A stretch of DNA of 5,077 nt from Verrucomicrobiota bacterium (lineage in GTDB: Bacteria > Verrucomicrobiota > Verrucomicrobiia > Limisphaerales > UBA1096). Below, in pieces: positions 1 through 5,077 of this stretch. A program made the position numbers and the translations under genes. The number at the start of each line of letters is the position of its first letter. Position 1 is the first letter of the stretch. Location: positions 1-5,077 of the forward strand of contig DQOE01000016.1 in assembly GCA_015658765.1 (NCBI GenBank). The letters run 5' to 3'. The notes under the pieces were generated by a model, which saw nothing but the letters and a program-made list of their open reading frames with translations, was not told the origin of the DNA and did no database searches.

Positions 1-2666
1 GCCGCGTCGCCGTCGTGCTGGAGCGGGTCGAGGCCGCGGGCGACTTCCCAGCCGTCCGGCAACAGATCGCCGTCGGTGTCGCGCTTGTCCGGATTTGTGC
101 CGAGTTCCATTTCGCGGGCGGTGAGCAGCCCGTCGTTATCGGGATCGGTGTCGATGGCCAGACGCACTTTCAGGCCCTCGAGCTGGTAAATATCAAGCTG
201 GAAAACGAGGTCTTTCCGGGACGTCAAGCCGTTGCCGAGGTGGGTCGTGTCGAGTTGCCGGAATTGGTTGCCGTAAACGCCCTTGGTGCCGACGACCGCG
301 CCGATCGTGATTTCGTCGCCCGGTTGCAGGCCGCCCAGCGCGGTGTACGGGATGGCGACCTCGATGAAGCCGGCATCGACTTCCTGCGGTTGGCTGAACA
401 GTTGCGGCGAACGGTTGAACTGCTGGAAACGCGCGTCTGCCACGTCGGTGAACGTCCGGTCGAGCTGAAACACGCCTTGGCCAAGTGGGAAGGGCACGAA
501 GGTGAAATCCTCCGGGTTTTCCCCGGTGCTAACCCTGATGGTGAAGCCGGGCCGGCCGAAGTGCCTGGCCTGTTTGTCGGCGCGCTCGTCGCCGAGGATC
601 GCCGCCACGCTTGGCTTGAAGTTGGTGAAGGTGAGGTTTTGCAGATAGTCGAGCCCGTCAGCGCCTTCGCCGTTGAAGCCAACCTTGCCGTCGCCAAGCC
701 CGGCGAGGTCGGCAACGCCACTCTGCCGGGGCGAGTCGATGAACAGGAAGATGTTTTGGCTGGAGCGGATCATCGCCTGCTCGAAGCCGACGTAAAGGTG
801 GGTGCGGTCGTTGTTGACGCGCACTTGGCCAAGGTTGGCGCTCGCGCCGCTAACGGCGGGGATCGGCTCGCCGATCAGGTCGAATGTCTGCCCGTTGAGG
901 TTGCCAAGCGTGTCGTCGGCCAAGCGCGTCTCGATAAGCGGCGTGTGCCATGCCGCCGACCACGACTCGCGCTCCGGCATTTTGCGATTCACGACGAACC
1001 AGTCGAACACCGCGCCGTCCGGGTCGAGCGCCTCGAGCCGGAGCTGCTCGCCATCGATTGAGATGCGCGCGGCGTTGTTGCGCGGCCAATACTGCGACGA
1101 GCCGGGGAAGAGGCGGTAAAAGGCATACGGGCTGGCGCCGCCCGCGCCGCTGACGACCGAGATGCAGCCGGCGACCGGGTTGTGTTTCTCGAACGCATGC
1201 GAGTGGCCGGCCATCATGAGGTCGACGCCGTACTTCGCGACGATCGGATGAATCGCGTTCCCGAAATCGAACGTGTCCGGCACGCTGTTGCCGTCGTAGC
1301 TGCTCCAGCCGTGCGAGCTCGAGGAGGCCACGGGGAAGTGCATCAGCAGGAGTTTCCACGGCTTGGAGGTGGTGGCCAAGTCGTTGGTGAGCCAGTGGAG
1401 CTGGTTCGTGTCCCTCGTGATGATGTGGTGGGAGAACCACGGGTTGTAGAGTACCGAGACGTGCGCGTCGCCGACGTCGAACGAGTAAAAATGTTCCGTG
1501 CCGGAAAACGGGTAGTCCACCGCCGGGTTTTTCAAGCCAAGCGAGGGGAGGTTGTTCGTCGGCAAATGGAAGGCGTTGAGGTAGGCCGTGTCGCCGTCGT
1601 AAAGGTCGTGGTTGCCGATGGCGGTGAAGTACGGGGTCGATTTCATGTGCTCCTTGTACACGCTGAAGTGCCGGAAGTCTTCATACTTCGGCGTGAAGCT
1701 CGGGTACACGATGTCGCCGGCGAACATGACGGCGTCCGGCTGTTCGTTGCGCAGCAGCGTGGCGAACTTGTGCTGGATCAGGTTTCCCCGGCCGGTGTCG
1801 CCCAGCAGCAACAGCTTGACCGGACCGCTCGGCTTGAGGGTGTTAAACACGGCGGGCCGCGAGTGGCGCGGTATGTCGTTGGCCACGCCGCCGACGCGGT
1901 AATGGTACACGGTGCCCGGCTCGAGGCCGGTGAGTTGCAGGACGTGGTTGGTCACCGATGTTTCGCTCGCAACCCGTTGGCCAAGCGCAGGCGTGGGGCC
2001 GTACTCGACCACCGAGGTGGTGGGGTGGAGCGTGCGCCACGCGATCTTCGTGCCGGTGGAAGTGGTGGCTGAGATGAACGGCCCGCGCACGACGTTGGCC
2101 AGCAACTCGACGTGAAAGGCGAACCAACCGCTCATGACCGTGGAGTTGTGGGCCTGGACGGTGAGGATGTTTTCCCCCGACTCGAGGAGCAGCTTGTACG
2201 GTGCGAGGTCGATCAGTTCCGGGTTGCCGCGCGAGTGGACGGCGGCGGGGGCGTCGAACGGCACTGGCTGATCCGGCTCGCCGGCCAAGCCGCGCCGCGC
2301 CACCTCGGTGCCGTTGAGGTAGGCGACGAAGCCGTCGTCGTAATCGACCCGCATCACCAGCGACTGTACCCATTCGGTGTCGTCGAGGGTGAACTTTTTG
2401 CGGAGGAACAGCGACGGGTAAACCCGGGACATGCCCCAAAGCGGAGTGGGGGCGTTGTAGCTGCCGAAGCCGATGCTGAAGCCGGAGCGGCCCTCTTTCC
2501 AGTGGGCGTCGTCGAAAGCCAGTTCCCGCCAGGCAGTGGGAGGGTCGGAGGCCTCAGCTTTGCCCTCGAGGTACTTCCAGTTGGAATAATTGGGGACAAG
2601 GCTCTCGCCCCTGGCCGAGACAGCCAAGAGGAGCAACCCGCACAGTGTCAATCGCTTGAATGGCAC
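1..2666 (-). CDS. Secreted multidomain purple acid phosphatase-like metallophosphoesterase (3' end beyond window)
   Basis: The frame is open without a stop from 2666 to the left edge (888 residues). Residues 1-18 look like a Sec signal peptide: basic MPFKR, hydrophobic [11 protein letters not shown], then a VSA cleavage-like site. Residues about 22-188 form a beta-rich module containing [17 protein letters not shown], of the galactose-binding-like kind. About 190-278 resembles fibronectin type III ([14 protein letters not shown]). About 284-520 is the calcineurin-like phosphatase core with the purple acid phosphatase ligand set: GDTG (D290), GDIVY (D318, Y321), GNHD (N352, H353), MHFP (H443) and GHSH (H488, H490). 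About 570-830 is a beta-rich, possibly DOMON- or CBM9-like module of unknown role. Residues 839-888 carry acidic repeats (DTDPDNDG, then [13 protein letters not shown]) like thrombospondin type 3 calcium repeats. It probably hydrolyses phosphate esters outside the cytoplasm; the substrate is unknown. The GTG start fits the signal peptide but lacks a Shine-Dalgarno; an in-frame ATG at 2729 is the alternative. Confidence 0.9.
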   Translation of the reverse strand, partial: MPFKRLTLCGLLLLAVSARGESLVPNYSNWKYLEGKAEASDPPTAWRELAFDDAHWKEGRSGFSIGFGSYNAPTPLWGMSRVYPSLFLRKKFTLDDTEWVQSLVMRVDYDDGFVAYLNGTEVARRGLAGEPDQPVPFDAPAAVHSRGNPELIDLAPYKLLLESGENILTVQAHNSTVMSGWFAFHVELLANVVRGPFISATTSTGTKIAWRTLHPTTSVVEYGPTPALGQRVASETSVTNHVLQLTGLEPGTVYHYRVGGVANDIPRHSRPAVFNTLKPSGPVKLLLLGDTGRGNLIQHKFATLLRNEQPDAVMFAGDIVYPSFTPKYEDFRHFSVYKEHMKSTPYFTAIGNHDLYDGDTAYLNAFHLPTNNLPSLGLKNPAVDYPFSGTEHFYSFDVGDAHVSVLYNPWFSHHIITRDTNQLHWLTNDLATTSKPWKLLLMHFPVASSSSHGWSSYDGNSVPDTFDFGNAIHPIVAKYGVDLMMAGHSHAFEKHNPVAGCISVVSGAGGASPYAFYRLFPGSSQYWPRNNAARISIDGEQLRLEALDPDGAVFDWFVVNRKMPERESWSAAWHTPLIETRLADDTLGNLNGQTFDLIGEPIPAVSGASANLGQVRVNNDRTHLYVGFEQAMIRSSQNIFLFIDSPRQSGVADLAGLGDGKVGFNGEGADGLDYLQNLTFTNFKPSVAAILGDERADKQARHFGRPGFTIRVSTGENPEDFTFVPFPLGQGVFQLDRTFTDVADARFQQFNRSPQLFSQPQEVDAGFIEVAIPYTALGGLQPGDEITIGAVVGTKGVYGNQFRQLDTTHLGNGLTSRKDLVFQLDIYQLEGLKVRLAIDTDPDNDGLLTAREMELGTNPDKRDTDGDLLPDGWEVARGLDPLQHDGDA

Positions 2667-2710
2667 GGGGCGGAGTGTAGGACCCGCTTTGCCGGGGTCA
2701 ATATTGCGTT

Positions 2711-2750
2711 TTGGCCAAACGCCGGGCATAACCGCGCTCCGCTTGGCCAA
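2711..2750. repeat. Two TTGGCCAA palindromes between the divergent genes
   Basis: Identical 8-base palindromes lie at 2711-2718 and 2743-2750, with centres 32 bases apart, about three helical turns. Further exact copies are inside genes at 477-484, 825-832 and 1977-1984 (phosphatase) and 5008-5015 (pnp). The pair could be a paired operator for the divergent genes. It could equally be two members of a genome-wide iterated palindrome. If the phosphatase starts at 2729, the left copy is coding and the right copy sits just upstream of its Shine-Dalgarno. Confidence 0.5.
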
Positions 2751-2774
2751 GTGCGGCGGGCGGATCGGTCTCCG

Positions 2775-2793
2775 AATCGTAAAAAACACGATT
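2775..2793. promoter_or_regulatory. Short inverted repeat upstream of the rpsO promoter
   Basis: AATCGT (2775-2780) and ACGATT (2788-2793) are perfect 6-base arms around a 7-base spacer, AAAAAAC. The element ends seven bases before the proposed rpsO -35 box and lies upstream of the phosphatase gene on the other strand. It could bind a dimeric regulator or be chance. No known operator is recognised, and no T-tract follows on either strand that would make it a terminator. Confidence 0.25.
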
Positions 2794-2800
2794 AAAGTGC

Positions 2801-2828
2801 TTTACAACGCGGTTTTTGCTGGTAAATT
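2801..2828 (+). promoter_or_regulatory. Candidate sigma70-type promoter for rpsO
   Basis: TTTACA at 2801-2806 matches the -35 consensus at five of six positions. TAAATT at 2823-2828 matches the -10 consensus at four of six, with a 16-base spacer. Transcription would begin near 2835 and give a leader of about 40 bases before the rpsO start. The region is AT-richer than its surroundings, as expected for a promoter. No transcript evidence is available. Confidence 0.45.
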
Positions 2829-2874
2829 GCGCCGCCTTTTCGAGGAGAGAAGAGAGGCAAAGAGACTGAAAGGA

Positions 2875-3132
2875 ATGGAAGAGAAGGCCAACACAATCGA
2901 AGGATATCGCCTTCATGAGACGGACACCGGTTCTGCGGATGTCCAGGTTGCGCTGTTGACGCAGCGGATCAACCACCTGACCGAGCACCTGAAGAGCAAC
3001 AAGAAGGATCACGCCTCACGGCGCGGCCTGCTCATGATGGTGGGTCGCCGTCGTCGCCTGTTGGACTATGTCCACCGCCACGACGCGAACCGTTATCGAT
3101 CACTGACCCAGCGCCTCAAGCTGAGGCACTAG
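2875..3132 (+). CDS. rpsO: 30S ribosomal protein S15
   Basis: This 85-residue protein (family about 88-89) is the small-subunit protein that binds the 16S rRNA central domain early in 30S assembly and contributes to an intersubunit bridge. It shows the S15 core: [19 protein letters not shown] at residues 17-35, [11 protein letters not shown] at 43-53 and RRRRLLDYV at 58-66. The rRNA-contact residues known from the family as T21, G22, Q27, H41, D48, S51 and Y68 are all present here as T18, G19, Q24, H38, D45, S48 and Y65, a constant offset of three. The ATG at 2875 is the only well-placed start. AGGA directly abuts it, too close to act as a normal Shine-Dalgarno; GAGAGG lies 17 bases upstream. 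It reads from its own promoter toward pnp, 234 bases downstream, the common bacterial order. S15 represses its own mRNA in several bacteria; no known leader structure is recognised here. Confidence 0.97.
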   Translation: MEEKANTIEGYRLHETDTGSADVQVALLTQRINHLTEHLKSNKKDHASRRGLLMMVGRRRRLLDYVHRHDANRYRSLTQRLKLRH

Positions 3133-3140
3133 AGTCGCAC

Positions 3141-3163
3141 GGGTCAATCCGACCCTTCTTTTC
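3141..3163 (+). terminator. Weak intrinsic terminator or attenuator after rpsO
   Basis: GGGTC (3141-3145) pairs with GACCC (3151-3155) across the five-base loop AATCC, followed by TTCTTTTC. It starts eight bases after the rpsO stop codon. A five-base-pair stem with an interrupted T-run predicts partial termination or 3'-end protection rather than a full stop, which would let some transcripts read on into pnp. Confidence 0.4.
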
Positions 3164-3352
3164 AAAGAGATTTTTGGCAACGCCATGCCGGTGGGAAATA
3201 TCCATCCGGCGGATTGGAAATCGCGGCCCGATCCCCTGTTGCCCGAGACTGAGCCGCGTGAATCGTCGCGTTTGTTGGTTCTGAGCATTTCATTCAGCCA
3301 CCTGGCCATCGGGAGTTTGAGTGAAGTTCTCCGTGCCGGCGGGCGTGACAAT

Positions 3353-3357
3353 AAGGA
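3353..3357 (+). promoter_or_regulatory. Ribosome binding site of pnp
   Basis: AAGGA lies nine bases upstream of the ATG at 3367 in an A-rich stretch, a normal Shine-Dalgarno arrangement. It supports this start, which also gives a PNPase N-terminus of ordinary length. Confidence 0.7.
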
Positions 3358-3366
3358 AAGATAAAC

Positions 3367-5077
3367 ATGTCACATAAAGTAACCGCCAACGTTGGCGGCG
3401 CAGAGATTCATATTGAATCCGGCAAAATAGCCAAACAAGCGGACGGCTCAGTAACCGTCCAACTCGGAGACACCATCGTCCTGGTCGCAGCCTGCGGTTC
3501 ATCCAAGCCCCGTCCGGGTCTGGACTTTTTCCCGCTCACGGTCGATTACCGTGAAAAGGCCGCCGCAGCCGGTCGTTTTCCCGGCGGGTTCTTCAAGCGC
3601 GAAGGCCGCCCCTCCGAGAAGGAAATCCTCACCTGCCGCGTCACGGATCGCCCGATCCGGCCGCTATTCCCCAAGGGGTATTTCAACGAGGTGCAGGTCC
3701 AGACCCTGCTGCTCAGCGCGGACGGGGAGAACGACTCGGACATCCTGTCGATGAACGGAGCCTCGGCGGCGTTGATGATCAGCGACCTGCCGTTTGCCGG
3801 GCCGATCGGTGCGGTTCGCGTCGGCCGCATCGATGGCGCGTTCGTCGCCAACCCGACCCACGAGCAGATGGAGTCGAGCGACCTCGACCTGATTTACGTC
3901 GGCAACGAGTCGAACATGGTCATGTTCGAGGGCGCAGCCGATGAAATCGCGGAAGCCGATTTTCTCGAGGCGCTGAAGTTCGGCCAGGAGTCGGTCGCGC
4001 CGCTCGTCGCGGCACAGAAGGAGCTTTGCGCCGCAGTTGGCAAGGCCAAGCGCGAGTTCATCCCGCGAGTGGTCGCGCCGGACGTTCAGGCGGAGGCGGA
4101 GTCGATCATTTCGGATCGCATCACCGACGCGCTGCTCATTCAGGCCAAGCTCGAGCGCGAGGCCGCGTGCAACGCTCTCAAGGATGAGATGGCGGAGAAG
4201 CTCACCGAGAAATTCGGCGAGGAAGCCATCACCGGCTTCATGGTCGGCGAGGCGTTTTACAGCATCCAAAAGGCCGCTGTGCGAAAGCTCGTGCTAGACG
4301 ACGGTAAGCGGCTCGATGGCCGCGGCTTCGACGACATGCGCCTACTCACCAGCGAGGCAGGCATGATCCCCCGCACACACGGCTCCGGCCTGTTCTCCCG
4401 GGGCGAAACCCAGGGCCTGGCGCTCGTCACGCTCGGCACGACCGATGACACGCAGTCGTACGACGCCTACACCGGCGGCCCGAGCGAAAAGCGGTTCATG
4501 CTGCACTACAACTTCCCGCATTTCTCCGTCGGCGAAACCGGTCGCATCATGGGCCCGGGCCGCCGCGAGATTGGTCACGGCGCACTGGCCGAGCGATCCA
4601 TCGCCCCGGTCATCCCGAACATCGAGGACTTCCCGTACGCGGTGCGCATCACGGCCGAGATCATGGAGTCCAACGGCTCCACGTCGATGGCCGCCGTCTG
4701 CAGCGGCACGCTGGCGCTGCTCGACGCGGGTGTCCCGCTGAAGCGCTCCGTGGCCGGCATCAGCATCGGCCTCTGCACGCGCACCAACGACAACAAGGAG
4801 ATCGAGGATTACAAGCTGCTCACCGACATCATCGGGTGGGAGGACTCGTTCTGCGACATGGACTGCAAAATCGCTGGAACCGACCAGGGTATCACCGGAT
4901 TCCAACTCGACCTCAAGTTGCACGGCATCCCTCAGTCGATCATGGAGGAGGCCATCGCCAAGGCCAAGACGGCCCGCACCGAGATCCTCGCCAACATGGC
5001 CGGCTGTTTGGCCAAGGAGCGTGAAGAGATGAGCCCGTACGCGCCGCGCATCGTCACCATCCAGATCGACCCGTCGA
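3367..5077 (+). CDS. pnp: Polyribonucleotide nucleotidyltransferase (PNPase), 3' end beyond window
   Basis: PNPase degrades RNA 3' to 5' by phosphorolysis, releasing nucleoside diphosphates, and can add tails in reverse; it is a cytoplasmic trimer, often part of the degradosome. The 570 codons seen cover both RNase PH domains and the helical linker of a protein usually near 700 residues; the KH and S1 RNA-binding domains should lie past the edge. The first PH domain (about 1-145) has FFKREGRPSEKE (75-86) and DRPIRPLFP (94-102). The alpha-helical domain spans roughly 150-310. The second PH domain has FSRGETQ (343-349), RREIGHG (399-405), ESNGSTSM (434-441) and DMDCK (497-501). Catalytic residues equivalent to E. 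coli D486, D492 and K494 are D493, D499 and K501; phosphate-site R398, R399 and S439 are R399, R400 and S440. Oddities are T439 for S438, cysteines at 496 and 500, and a longer loop at 470-483. Confidence 0.97.
   Translation, partial: MSHKVTANVGGAEIHIESGKIAKQADGSVTVQLGDTIVLVAACGSSKPRPGLDFFPLTVDYREKAAAAGRFPGGFFKREGRPSEKEILTCRVTDRPIRPLFPKGYFNEVQVQTLLLSADGENDSDILSMNGASAALMISDLPFAGPIGAVRVGRIDGAFVANPTHEQMESSDLDLIYVGNESNMVMFEGAADEIAEADFLEALKFGQESVAPLVAAQKELCAAVGKAKREFIPRVVAPDVQAEAESIISDRITDALLIQAKLEREAACNALKDEMAEKLTEKFGEEAITGFMVGEAFYSIQKAAVRKLVLDDGKRLDGRGFDDMRLLTSEAGMIPRTHGSGLFSRGETQGLALVTLGTTDDTQSYDAYTGGPSEKRFMLHYNFPHFSVGETGRIMGPGRREIGHGALAERSIAPVIPNIEDFPYAVRITAEIMESNGSTSMAAVCSGTLALLDAGVPLKRSVAGISIGLCTRTNDNKEIEDYKLLTDIIGWEDSFCDMDCKIAGTDQGITGFQLDLKLHGIPQSIMEEAIAKAKTARTEILANMAGCLAKEREEMSPYAPRIVTIQIDPS

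Noticed and set aside
15..1061. Long plus-strand open frame of 348 codons
   Set aside because: It is antisense to the phosphatase, resembles no family, and arises because GC-rich codons leave few stops on the opposite strand. The minus strand carries real domain motifs throughout.
1182..2072. Plus-strand open frame of 296 codons
   Set aside because: It lies antisense to the metallophosphatase core, and its translation is a valine- and arginine-rich low-information sequence without motifs.
2112..2795. Plus-strand open frame running into the rpsO upstream region
   Set aside because: It is antisense to the phosphatase N-terminal module and signal peptide, and passes through the divergent promoter region; there is no recognisable product.
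2590..2874. In-frame upstream extension of rpsO
   Set aside because: The frame is open, but S15 homology begins at the ATG at 2875 and the extension would overlap the phosphatase 5' end and the promoter. S15 proteins are about 85-89 residues.
3272..3366. Separate promoter directly upstream of pnp
   Set aside because: TTGTTG at 3272 and TTGAGT at 3317 were considered as -35 boxes, but neither has an acceptable -10 box at 16-18 bases. Read-through from rpsO is the simpler explanation.
3664..4269. Minus-strand open frame of 201 codons inside pnp
   Set aside because: It is a mirror of the pnp codons (Leu/Arg/Asp-rich), with no family resemblance; the plus strand encodes unmistakable PNPase.
4342..4923. 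Minus-strand open frame of 193 codons inside pnp
   Set aside because: It is antisense to the most conserved PNPase catalytic domain and has no motifs of its own.

Overview
The window holds three genes in a GC-rich bacterial chromosome segment. The protein sequences point to a member of the Verrucomicrobiota or a nearby PVC-group lineage. The basis is the style of the N-terminal half of the PNPase and the large secreted phosphatase with thrombospondin type 3-like calcium repeats. This placement is recalled family resemblance, not a search result.

Positions 1-2666 (minus strand) are one uninterrupted reading frame that runs off the left edge. It encodes the N-terminal 888 residues of a secreted, multidomain purple acid phosphatase-like metallophosphoesterase. 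Its domains in order are a signal peptide, a beta-rich N-terminal module, a fibronectin type III-like domain, a metallophosphatase core with all five metal-ligand motifs, a long beta-rich C-terminal module, and a calcium-binding repeat region cut by the window edge. Positions 2667-2874 are a divergent intergenic region. It carries a plausible promoter for the rightward genes, a short inverted repeat and two copies of the palindrome TTGGCCAA.

Positions 2875-3132 are rpsO (ribosomal protein S15). Positions 3367-5077 are pnp (polynucleotide phosphorylase), cut by the right edge after 570 codons. This is the widespread rpsO-pnp gene order, linking a 30S assembly protein to a 3'-5' exoribonuclease. 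The 234-base gap between them has a weak terminator-like hairpin just after rpsO, a second possible hairpin, and a 59-codon open frame ending three bases before the pnp start codon.

No mobile element, CRISPR array, tRNA or rRNA was seen, and there is no clear new multi-gene system. The strongest signal not explained by the genes is the excess of TTGGCCAA: six copies in 5 kb, in three different contexts.
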